Source: Pseudomonas silesiensis (GTDB taxonomy: Bacteria > Pseudomonadota > Gammaproteobacteria > Pseudomonadales > Pseudomonadaceae). Taken from it: 64,000 nucleotides of DNA. The stretch's first letter is position 1. Each line of letters opens with the position of its first letter. The stretch lies in contig NZ_CP014870.1 in assembly GCF_001661075.1 (NCBI RefSeq), positions 3,182,501 through 3,246,500 of the forward strand. The letters are read 5' to 3'. Made by a program: the position numbers and the translations under genes. The notes under the pieces were generated by a model. The model was not told the DNA's origin, searched no databases, and worked only from the letters and a program-made list of their open reading frames with translations. Below are positions 17,150 to 25,884 of the stretch, piece after piece.

Positions 17150-18382
17150 ATGGAACATATAGGCACGTATGTAATTTATATTATTATGGTGTGCGCCGTT
17201 ATTGGCGGCCTGGCATCCATCTTTAATGCAGAGTCTGAACTCGCGAAGGAATTCAACGCCGGCATCCACAGCATTGGCCCGATCTTCTTGCCCGTGGCGG
17301 GCATCATGGCGGCCATCCCCTTTATATCCAGCTTCATCAGCCAGATTCTGGCGCCGATCTTTCTCACCATGGGCGCGGATGCCGGCATTGCCGGGCCTAT
17401 ATTCATTGCCTCCGATCTTGGTGGATATCAATTGGCCCATGCCTTGTCACAAAGCCCCGAAGGCTGGATTCTCGGCCTTATTACCGGGTTCCAGTCCGGC
17501 TCTACCGTGATCTTCGTTATACCCGTGGGCCTTGCGATGCTGGCCAAGGCCGATCACAAGTATATGGCGCTGGGTATCATGGCGGGTTTGTTGAGCATTC
17601 CGATCAGCATCATCATCATCGCGATGGGTATGCAATTTCTTGGACTGGGCGTGAGGCCGGACATAGCGACTGCCGGTGAAGCCACGCAAGCGCTGAATTT
17701 CAATCTCGGGATGCTGGTTCGGAATCTGATGCCGTTGATTCTGTTTTGCGTCGCGCTCGCCGCAGCATTGCGCTACTTGCCAAACCTGATGGTGGTGCTG
17801 TTCCTCAGGCTTGGCCAGGTCGTGTACGGGGCTGTGACATTGGTATTGGTGGCCTCCATCGTCGAATATTTCACCTCGTTTTTCAGTTCGGTGTTCGGCA
17901 CCTGGGGTTTCGCCCCCATCATTGCCGATAAAGAGGATCAATTCCGCGCTCTGGAAATCGCCGGATACGTTGGCATCATGCTGTGCGGTGCGTTTCCAAT
18001 GGTCTATCTGATCAAGCGTTTCCTTTCCCGGCCCATTGAAAAGGTGGCTTCCCTGATGGGACTTTCGCCTGTGGGCGCAGCGGGTCTGCTCGCGGCATCG
18101 GCGAACATATTGGCGATGTTCCGGTTGGTCTCCGACATGCCGCCCAAAGACAAAGTGTTGGTCATTGCCTTTTCGGTTTGCGCTGCGTTCACCTTCGGCG
18201 ACCACCTGGCCTATTCCGCCAATTTTCAACCGTCGCTCATTCTTCCATTGATCATCGGCAAGCTCAGCGGTGGCCTGATCGGCATGATGCTCGCTTATTG
18301 GCTTGCTGTGCCCAAGGCGCTGGAACTTGGCGAGAAGGACATCGCAGAGGAGGGCAGGAGCGTCGCTCCTGAATTGACCTGA
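17150..18382 (+). CDS. eutH: EutH-family ethanolamine-type permease
   Basis: The 410-residue polytopic membrane protein matches EutH throughout, starting with an N-terminal helix (MEHIGTYVIYIIMVCAVIGG) and then FNAGIHSIGPIFLPVAGIMA, IFIASDLGGYQLAHALSQSP and VCAAFTFGDHLAYSANFQPS near the end. EutH imports ethanolamine in enteric bacteria. Here none of eutBC, eutR, eutE or shell genes is adjacent. Its partners are a short-chain dehydrogenase and a LuxR regulator, so the true substrate may be a different small amino alcohol or related compound. Confidence 0.9.
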   Translation: MEHIGTYVIYIIMVCAVIGGLASIFNAESELAKEFNAGIHSIGPIFLPVAGIMAAIPFISSFISQILAPIFLTMGADAGIAGPIFIASDLGGYQLAHALSQSPEGWILGLITGFQSGSTVIFVIPVGLAMLAKADHKYMALGIMAGLLSIPISIIIIAMGMQFLGLGVRPDIATAGEATQALNFNLGMLVRNLMPLILFCVALAAALRYLPNLMVVLFLRLGQVVYGAVTLVLVASIVEYFTSFFSSVFGTWGFAPIIADKEDQFRALEIAGYVGIMLCGAFPMVYLIKRFLSRPIEKVASLMGLSPVGAAGLLAASANILAMFRLVSDMPPKDKVLVIAFSVCAAFTFGDHLAYSANFQPSLILPLIIGKLSGGLIGMMLAYWLAVPKALELGEKDIAEEGRSVAPELT

Positions 18383-18401
18383 TAGTTGTGTAATGTCAGT
18401 G

Positions 18402-18487
18402 CGCCCTGGTGAGTTCGAAGTATCGCGGGAGGGTCGCGTAAGCTATCGTGCGGTCACCTTCGAACCGCCAGGGCGGCTCGATTTTTT
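18402..18487 (+). terminator. Long hairpin plus T run between eutH and the LuxR gene
   Basis: CGCCCTGG (18402-18409) and GTTCGAAG (18413-18420) pair with CTTCGAAC (18458-18465) and CCAGGGCG (18468-18475), enclosing a loop of 37 bases. T6 follows at 18482-18487. This fits an intrinsic terminator after eutH. It ends only 15 bases before the LuxR start codon, so it could also act as a leader structure for that gene. Confidence 0.6.
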
Positions 18488-18501
18488 GAACCAGAAGCGT
18501 A

Positions 18502-19311
18502 ATGAACATGAATGCCTGTGACGCAAAAATGCTATCAACCCTGATAGGGGCCGTCGGGTCAGATCGTCTGGGAGCGTCCATCGATTCGGCCCTGAGAAGC
18601 ACATTGGGCTTTGATATGAGTTGCGGTTATCTCTTCCGCTTCAATCAGCCTCCCATCTTGATACACAACGGATACAACAATTCGGTTCCGGAAAAAACGC
18701 TGAATGCCTACATTCGTGGCGGCTACCTGCTCGATCCTTTCTATGTCGCCTGCATCAACAATCACCCGGCCGGTTTATGGCGGATGAGCGACCTGGCCCC
18801 CGACAGTTTCTTTTCGTCGGGCTTTTCAATCTCCAGGGATCTACATCCGTGTGTGTCCTCCGAGCACGGGACGCTCATTGAAGAAATAGGTTTCATCATT
18901 CCGGTCCAGTCACGGGTTGCGATTGTTTATTCGCTGATGAGGAGCTTGAAGAAAGGAGCTTTTCTGACGAGGGAGATGAAGGTGTTGGAAACGCTGGCAC
19001 CGGTGATCAATGCCTTGCTCGAATTACACTGCCGGCTGAACTACAGCGACTTTTATACCGACACGGAGAACACGGATGCCAGATCGGAGGATGCTTTCGT
19101 TCACATTCTCCAAGGGCGGCTCACGGAGACTCAGCGTTACATCGCGAAATTGATATTGCAGGGTCATAGCAGCACGTCGATCGCTGCGGTGCTGAAGATA
19201 TCGGAAGGCACGGTGAAGGTTCACAAGCACAACATTTACCAACGACTTGAGATCTCCACGAATGCCGAGCTTTTTCGGCTGTTCATTGGTTATCTGACGG
19301 GGCCGCTCTGA
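18502..19311 (+). CDS. LuxR-family transcriptional regulator
   Basis: The 269-residue protein ends in a LuxR/NarL helix-turn-helix (residues about 205-262: LTETQRYIAKLILQGHSSTS, IAAVLKISEGTVKVHKHNIY, then QRLEISTNAELF). The N-terminal 190 residues form an unassigned sensor domain; they lack the conserved receiver aspartate set and do not look like an acyl-homoserine-lactone pocket that I can recognise. Regulators of this shape often sit beside amine or ethanolamine catabolic genes in Pseudomonas. It probably controls the SDR-EutH pair just upstream. Confidence 0.85.
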   Translation: MNMNACDAKMLSTLIGAVGSDRLGASIDSALRSTLGFDMSCGYLFRFNQPPILIHNGYNNSVPEKTLNAYIRGGYLLDPFYVACINNHPAGLWRMSDLAPDSFFSSGFSISRDLHPCVSSEHGTLIEEIGFIIPVQSRVAIVYSLMRSLKKGAFLTREMKVLETLAPVINALLELHCRLNYSDFYTDTENTDARSEDAFVHILQGRLTETQRYIAKLILQGHSSTSIAAVLKISEGTVKVHKHNIYQRLEISTNAELFRLFIGYLTGPL

Positions 19312-19394
19312 AAAGACCGGGCGAACCCGGCCATAAAGGTCGAAAGATCAGGGGAGCAGGCAATAACCCTTGGTAACCGATTCGTCTGTAAGGT

Positions 19395-20213
19395 TCAACG
19401 ATTCAGAAAAGCCAGCAGGTCTTCGTTCAAGTCCTGCGCATGTGTAGTGGGGAAGCCGTGCGGAGCATCCGGGTAAACCTTGAGCTCTGCGCCTCGAATA
19501 AGTTTGGCGGCGACTTTGCCCGTTGTTTCAAAGGGTACGATCTGGTCAGCGTCGCCATGAATGATCAGAGTGGGAACATCAATGGCGGCCATGTCAGGGC
19601 GGAAGTCGGTTTCCGAAAACGCGGTGATGCAATCCACAGTACCTTTCAATGAAGCCAGCAAGGCGATATTCAAAGTCTGGGTCAAAACGCCGGTTGAAAC
19701 CTGCTGGCCACGATTGGTGCCATAGAAAGGGCTGGCGAAGTCAGCAATGAACTGTGCCCGATCCTTCAGCAGACCCGACTTGATGCCGTCGAATACTGAC
19801 TTGTCGACGCCTTCCGGATAATCCGGTTTCTTTCCGAACATTGGTGTTACAGCACCCAAAAGCACCAGGCCAGCCACTCGTTCGCTGCCATGCCGAGCGA
19901 TGTAGCGGCTTACATCGCCACCGCCCATGGAGAAACCGACCAAGGTCACCTCGCGCAAATCAAGGTGCGCAATCAGCTGTGCGAGGTCATCGGCGAAAGT
20001 ATCGTAAACATAGCCGTTCCAGGGTTGATCGGACCGCCCGAAGCCGCGCCGATCATAAGCGATGGTGCGATACCCGCGACTGCTCAGGTATTCCATCTGG
20101 TATTCCCACATGTCGGCGTCCAATGGCCAACCGTGGCTGAACAAAACAGGCTGGCCGGAGCCCCAATCCTTGTAATAAATTTCGGTACCGTCTTGAGTGA
20201 AGAACGTGCTCAT
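19395..20213 (-). CDS. Alpha/beta hydrolase (non-heme chloroperoxidase/esterase type)
   Basis: The 272-residue enzyme has the oxyanion string SHGWPLDADMWEYQM, the nucleophile elbow GFSMGGGDVSRY and the late acid and histidine (IIHGDADQIVPFETTG, then YPDAPHGFPTTHAQ). This is the cofactor-free haloperoxidase/esterase group. Its members hydrolyse esters and, with peracid formation, can halogenate as a side reaction. The ATG at 20213 is preceded by GGAG, and ten upstream codons to an earlier in-frame start lack support. It stands alone between the LuxR gene and a ruined porin gene. Confidence 0.92.
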   Translation of the reverse strand: MSTFFTQDGTEIYYKDWGSGQPVLFSHGWPLDADMWEYQMEYLSSRGYRTIAYDRRGFGRSDQPWNGYVYDTFADDLAQLIAHLDLREVTLVGFSMGGGDVSRYIARHGSERVAGLVLLGAVTPMFGKKPDYPEGVDKSVFDGIKSGLLKDRAQFIADFASPFYGTNRGQQVSTGVLTQTLNIALLASLKGTVDCITAFSETDFRPDMAAIDVPTLIIHGDADQIVPFETTGKVAAKLIRGAELKVYPDAPHGFPTTHAQDLNEDLLAFLNR

Positions 20214-20360
20214 GGAAGCTCCTTTGTTTGCCGTTTTGGTCAAAATCTTAAGTGGTCGCCATGGTGACCACGATTGAGTATTGCCCCAAAGAAGATCGGG
20301 TACTTGTACCGATGTGCTCGCCGCTGCGGCACACCGAAGGTGACTATTCGCTGGCTGTCA

Positions 20361-20910
20361 CTACCGCAAACGTTCAAAGCGACCCCAGTTGGTGGGATAC
20401 TCGATGACTACGTAAATCCGGTCTGTGTCATCGCCCGCCTGAGCGCTGCTTGCTCGATGTGTCACATGGGACAGTTGCAAGGACAAGTCCTTCGCCGGAC
20501 CCGACTGCACGATGTAGTGCAGTTCTATGTCGCGCTCCCAATGCCGGCCGCCGGCTCCTTGTTGGGGTTGGTAATCGTCGGTAATCGGGTCGAACGGGTT
20601 GTACGCGCCGCCCTTGGGTGCCTGGGTTCCGTCGATGCCGCTACCGGTAACCCACCCCAATCGTGCCGGGAGTGAATCCTGATTCGAACGAGGGGATGAA
20701 GCCTTGAGCCCATTCCTGTTAGTAGCTCTTGTCTGCCGGGGATGGCGAACGATAGTCATTGTTGAGATAGAAGTTTCGGCTGAGCACCTCAAGCGTCGAC
20801 CCTTCCAGAAACCCTTGCGCGGTTTGTGCAGGTTCGCCCGCTATCGCGGTTCCGGCGGTTCTCGTGAGCAATATGCACAACCAACTGTAAGGTGCCAGAT
20901 TGACGACGCC
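20361..20910 (-). pseudogene. OprD-family porin, broken by a stop and deletion
   Basis: The leftward frame begins with a signal-like stretch and the OprD start (AQGFLEGSTLEVLSRNFYLN, then NDYRSPSPADKSY). It meets an in-frame TAA exactly where the family continues with QEWAQGFIPSFESGFTPGTI. After about 25 more codons the sequence jumps to the last strands (HWERDIELHYIVQSGPAKDL, then RIYVVIEYP). The whole passenger middle of about 300 residues is gone. It is a dead substrate-specific porin; the likely cargo is unknown. Confidence 0.85.
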
Positions 20911-21383
20911 CGCTTTGCCGATCGATAAGATCCAGCCGGCAAACTGCAGCTTGAGGTCTCGCTCAATGATCAGTAGGTGGAGATCGTCGTTGATGTATTC
21001 GACCTTACGGTAGCGTGGCCGTTGGGTGCCTGCGCGGGCCTGGCATGTCATAAGCTGACTAACCTGAATCTCATGCCCTGGAATGCACAGAGCTATCTGA
21101 CACTGCGCGGCATGCCGACCGGCATCGACAAATTGAGCGATCAAGACACCCTTGGGCCCAATCGTTCCAGGTGGAACGGCCTGTGTTTTCGCCAAATTGG
21201 TGCTTTGTGGTTGCAGTCATTACTTCAAAACGCATCACCATCGTCCTCACCGGTCAAGTCGAGCTAATGGTTACGCATTCCACAGGATCTGGATTGAACG
21301 GGTGTGCTGCGTTTTTGGATGTTTGTTACGCGATGATATGGGCCTGTTTGAATCATCTCTATCGATGAATTTTCACAAGCTTA
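20911..21383. other. Region without an identified gene
   Basis: Between the porin remnant and the gabD scrap I find overlapping open frames on both strands, the longest about 150 codons leftward and 96 codons rightward. None has a recognisable motif or a good start. It is probably further decayed coding sequence. Confidence 0.4.
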
Positions 21384-21461
21384 ATGAATGAGACGTTCGG
21401 GCCTGTAGCTCCGCTGTTCCACTTCAACAAAGAGGCGCAAGCCATTGAAATGGCGAACGAC
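21384..21461 (+). pseudogene. gabD: Succinate-semialdehyde dehydrogenase fragment
   Basis: A stretch of 26 codons reads NETFGPVAPLFHFNKEAQAI then EMAND. This is the segment of GabD-type aldehyde dehydrogenases shortly after the active-site cysteine (EETFGPVAPLF..., AIAMANDTEFGL). Nothing else of the enzyme remains. A GABA-permease-like wreck lies 5 kb away, so both may come from one lost GABA-type locus, which is inference. Confidence 0.65.
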
Positions 21462-21470
21462 AAATACAGA

Positions 21471-21499
21471 GGATGGCCAGGTGGCCATCCCTTTTTTTC
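21471..21499 (+). terminator. Intrinsic terminator
   Basis: GGATGGCC (21471-21478), a four-base loop and GGCCATCC (21483-21490) are followed by CTTTTTTT. It is a textbook rightward terminator, but the gene it served is now only the gabD scrap. Confidence 0.8.
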
Positions 21500-21576
21500 A
21501 AACAGTTTTCCAGATTGATTCGTCCCGGATTAACGCAGGCTTCGAATTAACCGTCCATCCTCAAACCCGCCCGAGC

Positions 21577-22887
21577 TCATCTATTCACTAGTCGGGCAGG
21601 TATCGCAGTCATTACAAGAACTGCACAGAGGAACAGAAAACCGCCGAGCATGTACATTCCGGTGTTGGTGGAATGCGTCAGATCTCTCAAGAAACCAATC
21701 AGATAAGAACTGACAAATCCTGACAGGTTACCAAGCGAATTAATCATCGCAATGCCGCCAGCAGCCGCTGTTCCTCCAAGGAACGCTGTGGGGAACGTCC
21801 AGAAAAGCGGGGTTATGGTCATGATGCCTGCACAGCCCACGGTCAGTGCGATGATGGAGTACACAGGGCTTTGAGCAAAAACTGCGCTCAATATCAGGCC
21901 GACCCCACCCATGATTGCCGGGATTGCAAAGTGCCAGCGCCGTTCAGCGTGTTTGTCGGAGCTTCGGTTTATCAGGCTCATGGCGATAATCGAAACAATG
22001 TAGGGAATGGCAGACAACAATCCAATATCCAACGGCCGTTCAACACCAGTTGCTTTGATCAAGGTCGGCAGCCAGAAACTCACCCCGTAAAGCCCCATCA
22101 GCACGCAAAAATAGATCAAAGCCAGGATCCATACCCTGATGTCGCTCAGCGCCAGCTTGAATGAATGGCTGGTTTTTTCGCCGACATCCTCGCGAATATT
22201 ATTTTGCAGGATTATCTTTTCTTCGGCGGTTAGCCATTTTGCTTCCGAAATACTGTTGTCCAAGAAATTCCAGACCAGCAATCCGACTAAAACAGTGGGC
22301 GCGCCCTCCAACAAAAACAGCCACTGCCAACCGGCCCAGCCATGCACGCCATTAAAGGTTTGCAGGATCCACCCAGAAAGAGGGCTGCCGATAATTCCGG
22401 AGATCGGGATACCCGCCATAAACATGGTAATGGCCCGGCCGCGACGGTGTGCGGGAAACCAGTAAGTCAGATATAACAGCACGCCTGGGGTAAATCCGGC
22501 CTCGGCTACGCCGAGTAAAAAGCGCATGACATAAAAGGAGGTGGGCGTAGTTACGAACATCATTAATGCGGAGATGATGCCCCACGTGATCATGATTCGG
22601 GCAATCCATTTTCGGGCCCCGACTCGATAGAGAATCAAATTACTTGGCACTTCGAAGAAAAAATAGCCAATGAAAAACATGCCCGCGCCGAGGCCGTATA
22701 CAGTTTCACTGAAGTTGAGGTCGGCAGACATTTGCAGTTTGGCGAAGCCGACGTTGACCCTGTCAAGATAGGCAACTATAAAGCAGAGGAACAGCAAGGG
22801 CATTATTCGCCAAACGACTTTGCTATATGCTAGAGCTTCTTTGTCAGGGATCGCGTCGTCGAAGGCTGTGATGTCTTTAGTTCTCAT
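21577..22887 (-). CDS. MFS transporter, anion:cation symporter family (copy A)
   Basis: The 436-residue protein is a 12-helix MFS permease of the ACS group, as shown by FIVAYLDRVNVGFAKLQM in helix 1, FEVPSNLILYRVGARKWIAR between helices 2 and 3, and RFLLGVAEAGFTPGVLLYLT in helix 4. ACS members import sugar acids such as galactonate, glucarate or tartrate. I chose the ATG at 22887 because AAAGAGA precedes it. It is the surviving transporter of the duplicated module whose enolase partner (23027-23269) is deleted. The operators at 23.4-23.55 kb should control it. Confidence 0.92.
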   Translation of the reverse strand: MRTKDITAFDDAIPDKEALAYSKVVWRIMPLLFLCFIVAYLDRVNVGFAKLQMSADLNFSETVYGLGAGMFFIGYFFFEVPSNLILYRVGARKWIARIMITWGIISALMMFVTTPTSFYVMRFLLGVAEAGFTPGVLLYLTYWFPAHRRGRAITMFMAGIPISGIIGSPLSGWILQTFNGVHGWAGWQWLFLLEGAPTVLVGLLVWNFLDNSISEAKWLTAEEKIILQNNIREDVGEKTSHSFKLALSDIRVWILALIYFCVLMGLYGVSFWLPTLIKATGVERPLDIGLLSAIPYIVSIIAMSLINRSSDKHAERRWHFAIPAIMGGVGLILSAVFAQSPVYSIIALTVGCAGIMTITPLFWTFPTAFLGGTAAAGGIAMINSLGNLSGFVSSYLIGFLRDLTHSTNTGMYMLGGFLFLCAVLVMTAIPARLVNR

Positions 22888-23026
22888 AGTGGATCTCTTT
22901 TTATTGTAGGACTGCCGAAAATACGTTTGCTGAGTAATCAAACAGGAACAGTGATCCTTGCGACACACTCACAGATGGTCGCCCACCAGTACCGACTGGT
23001 ACTCACAGTGCCGGGGTTAGTTACTT

Positions 23027-23269
23027 TTAGAAAAATCTGACTCTATCCAGGGCAAGCGAAATGATGATCTGCGGTTTACTTCCTTTCACATCATCCCACC
23101 CGTAATCGATGCTCAGTCCGGGAGCGGCACCGATTCGCATTCATTTCCCCCCAACAGGCCCACTGCCTTGTCTTGTCGGAAACGCGTAATGGCGCATTGC
23201 AGTCGCGAGGGCGATAGCGATGCGCGCCACGGACGCAATGGGGAGACATCGATTTGGCTGGTGGGACTC
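23027..23269 (-). pseudogene. Enolase-superfamily dehydratase remnant (copy A)
   Basis: The first residues (MSPTSQIDVSPL, ATG at 23269 behind GGAGGCG) match the start of the intact enolase at 27069 (MSRITQVDVIPF), including the ribosome site and upstream bases. The frame then jumps to the last 30 codons in another frame (PGLSIDYGWDDVKGSKPQ, compare PGLGVDYDWDYIEKHK). About 1 kb of the middle is lost. It shows that copy A once had its own sugar-acid dehydratase. Confidence 0.8.
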
Positions 23270-23377
23270 ATGACACGCCTCCAATTATTGTTTTTTTTCA
23301 CGGTTATGCGATGCGTCAACTGTTTTGCATAAGGCGAGCGCGGTATTGGCGGCGCCGTTCGATTTTCAGCTTATGCG

Positions 23378-23398
23378 GTGATATGGTTATAGTACAAG
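23378..23398. promoter_or_regulatory. Operator repeat A1
   Basis: The 21-base site reads GTGATATGGTTATAGTAC then AAG. Its exact reverse complement occurs at 23533-23553. The two face each other across the divergent region between the enolase A remnant and gntR A, and near-copies stand at the same places in module B. Confidence 0.65.
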
Positions 23399-23532
23399 CT
23401 AATTTTTTAAAATAATTTTCCTCGCGGCGTAAAGGCGCAAAGGGCTCAACGGCTTGAAGCAAGGCAGGGCAGAGGCTGTCTCTCAGAACCCGACACCGCC
23501 CGCGTGTAGAAATCCTTTGCCATTCCATTTTA

Positions 23533-23553
23533 CTTGTACTATAACCATATCAC
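23533..23553. promoter_or_regulatory. Operator repeat A2
   Basis: CTTGTACTATAACCATATCA plus C is the perfect inverse of the repeat at 23378-23398. It ends 20 bases before the start of gntR A, so binding there should also repress the regulator itself. Confidence 0.65.
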
Positions 23554-23573
23554 CACATAGGTGCCGATGACGT

Positions 23574-24272
23574 ATGTTCGATAAAATTCCAACCCGCACG
23601 CTTAGCCACACCGTGGCTAAGCAGCTGCAGAAAGAAATCGAAAAAGGGAGTTTCAGGACGGGGAGCAAGCTTCCTTCGGAAGCCACGCTTGCGCGTGATT
23701 TTGGCGTGAGTCGCACCGTTATTCGAGAAGCTATTTCTCGCTTGAAGAATGAAGGCTCAGTCGAGGCGCGACAGGGTATAGGTGTGTTTGTCACCAAAGT
23801 TACAGGGATACGCTCTCTGAAAATCGACTATTTGGAAGCGCTTGAACCAGAGTCAGTCCTCCAGCTTCTGTCGCTTAGACGAGCTATTGAGACTGAAGCT
23901 GCGTCCGAGGCTGCACTGCACCGCACGGAAGAGCAAATGACAGCCATCGATGCTGCATTAGTGAAAATTGATACAACCGATACTTTGGGTATAGGTGGCG
24001 TGCCGGAAGACATTGAGTTTCACCATGCTATCGCCCATGCCAGTGGCAATCCCTATTTCCTTAAAACCCTCATTTTTTTAAAGCAGTATCTGGAAGCCGG
24101 CATGATTATGGTACGTAAAAAAAATGCAGTGCGTGAAGAGTTTTCACACCAACTTCAGGAAGAACACGCTGCCATCGCCCTCGCCATTCGTGCCCGCGAT
24201 CCAAAAGCTGCCCGTGCAGCGACGCAAACGCATCTGCAAAACACAGCGCTACGCTTGTCTAAAACCAACTGA
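23574..24272 (+). CDS. GntR/FadR-type regulator (copy A)
   Basis: The 232-residue protein has an N-terminal winged HTH (KLPSEATLARDFGVSRTVIR, then EAISRLKNEGSVEARQGIGV) and an FCD domain with its ligand-type residues (DIEFHHAIAHASGNPYFLKT; HLQNTALRL at the end). It is the same length as the protein at 27340-28038 and I estimate more than three quarters of residues are identical, including the whole HTH helix except one conservative change. It lies after a pair of inverted 21-bp repeats that it probably binds. The ATG at 23574 has only a weak ribosome site. Confidence 0.92.
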   Translation: MFDKIPTRTLSHTVAKQLQKEIEKGSFRTGSKLPSEATLARDFGVSRTVIREAISRLKNEGSVEARQGIGVFVTKVTGIRSLKIDYLEALEPESVLQLLSLRRAIETEAASEAALHRTEEQMTAIDAALVKIDTTDTLGIGGVPEDIEFHHAIAHASGNPYFLKTLIFLKQYLEAGMIMVRKKNAVREEFSHQLQEEHAAIALAIRARDPKAARAATQTHLQNTALRLSKTN

Positions 24273-24287
24273 ACCAGGCTCTTTATA

Positions 24288-25262
24288 ATGAAAAAAACAG
24301 TCCTTGCCTTCACCCCTATTTCTGCAGCCATGATCGAGCGACTGCAACATGACTTCCATGTCATTGCCCCCACTCCTGAGCAGGGTGATCCTGTCGAGCA
24401 TTTTAACGAAGCGTTATCCCATGCTCACGGTTTAATCGGCGTCGACCGCAAACTTGATAGAGCTTTGCTGGAGAGAGCAGTAAAACTTGAGGCCGTATCC
24501 AGTGTTTCAGTCGGTTACGACAACTACGACCTGTCATATTTGAATGAACGAGGGGTGATGTTAACCAATACACCGGGCGTTCTGACCGAAACGACCGCGG
24601 ATCTAGGTTTTGCTCTGGTCATGAGCAGCGCGCGACGGGTTGCCGAGCTGGATAGATGGACAAAGGAAGGGCAGTGGCAAGCGTCTGTCACCGCTAATCA
24701 GTTTGGAAGCGATGTACATGGTAAAACGCTAGGTATCGTAGGAATGGGCAACATCGGTGCCGCAATCGCACGTCGTGGGCGTCTGGGTTTTAACATGCCC
24801 ATTCTCTACAGCGGTAATAGCCGAAAACTGGCGTTGGAAAATGAACTGGGCGCTCAGCAATGCAGCCTCGAGCAGTTGCTCGCGAACGCAGACTTTGTCT
24901 GTGTAGTGGTACCGCTGAGTGAAAAAACCCGGCATCTGATCAGTCATGAGCAACTGGCCCTCATGAAACCCAGCGCATATCTTATCAACGTTTCCCGTGG
25001 GCTCGTGATCGACGAAGCAGCATTGGTACAGGCTCTGCTCAAAGGTCAGATTCGCGGCGCGGGATTAGACGTCTATGAAACAGAACCTATGACGCACTCC
25101 CCACTTTTCACGATGCGCAATGTTGTTACGTTGCCGCATGTGGGGGCGGCGACGTTCGAATGTCGTAGCGCGATGGCCAACCGGGCGATTGATAATTTAC
25201 GGGCCGCTCTTTTGGGCGAGCGACCACGTGATTTGGTGAACCCGCACGTTTGGAAGGAATGA
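24288..25262 (+). CDS. D-2-hydroxyacid dehydrogenase (GhrB/2-ketogluconate reductase type)
   Basis: The 324-residue enzyme has the NAD-binding loop (LGIVGMGNIGAAIARRGRLG, near 147-166), the catalytic Arg in LINVSRGLVIDEAALV, Glu in GAGLDVYETEPMTHSP and His in VTLPHVGAATFECR. The SVGYDNYDLSYLNERGVMLT string is typical of GhrB/TkrA, which reduce glyoxylate, hydroxypyruvate or 2-ketogluconate. It follows gntR A after only 15 bases, so it is likely in the same operon. It may reduce the keto-acid formed from the sugar acid handled by the module. Copy B has no such gene after its regulator. Confidence 0.9.
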   Translation: MKKTVLAFTPISAAMIERLQHDFHVIAPTPEQGDPVEHFNEALSHAHGLIGVDRKLDRALLERAVKLEAVSSVSVGYDNYDLSYLNERGVMLTNTPGVLTETTADLGFALVMSSARRVAELDRWTKEGQWQASVTANQFGSDVHGKTLGIVGMGNIGAAIARRGRLGFNMPILYSGNSRKLALENELGAQQCSLEQLLANADFVCVVVPLSEKTRHLISHEQLALMKPSAYLINVSRGLVIDEAALVQALLKGQIRGAGLDVYETEPMTHSPLFTMRNVVTLPHVGAATFECRSAMANRAIDNLRAALLGERPRDLVNPHVWKE

Positions 25263-25529
25263 CGCTACACGTAATGCTCTCGGGTGGTACGGACAGCGGC
25301 AGCATATACTCACCTTGCAGCAGGCGCGATCCGTCTGCTTTCCCCCTGTTTTGCGATGGTGGTGCGTTGTATCTCGGATCCTAAGAGCGCCACTCCAGGT
25401 TGGTGGGCGGCGTTTCAGCAGCAGTCGACGACCGCGCGTGTTTTGGCATCAACGCAGGGCCAATACCAGGCAGCGTTAATTCACGTTGTGCCAGCCCATC
25501 AGGGCAAACCATTGCGGGCGTCGCGCCGC

Positions 25530-25800
25530 CAAGCATATACATGCTGATGCTCGTGGAGTGTGTCAGATCTCTCAAGAAGCCAATCAAGTAAGAACTCACA
25601 AATCCTGACAGATCTCCAAGCGAGTTAATCAGCGCAATGCCTCCAGCCGGCGCTGTTTCATCAAGAAATACAATTGGAAGGGTCCGGAACAGTGGACATA
25701 TCGTCAGGATGCCTGCGCAACCCACACTCAGGGTAATGATGGAGCACGCGGGGTCTTTAGCGAATACTGCGTTGAAAATAAGCCTTGGTCCCGTAGCACT
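25530..25800 (-). pseudogene. MFS transporter remnant (copy B)
   Basis: The leftward frame reads IITLSVGCAGILTICPLF, then GGIALINSLGDLSGFVSS and YLIGFLRDLTHSTSISMYML. This matches residues near the C-terminus of the intact transporter at 21577-22887 almost position for position. The first ten helices and the final helix are missing, and the downstream codons are unrelated. It sits directly after the intact enolase B, where an operon partner would be. Confidence 0.82.
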
Positions 25801-25884
25801 CGGTGGCGATCTCATCATCAACTGAGATCGCTTCTGAGCTCCTTGAGTTATTTAATTCGCCAGGGAGTTGTTGGGCATTAATTA

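Noticed and set aside
18402..18487. Possible riboswitch before the LuxR gene
   Set aside because: The hairpin plus T run is explained more simply as the eutH terminator; no known aptamer core was recognised.
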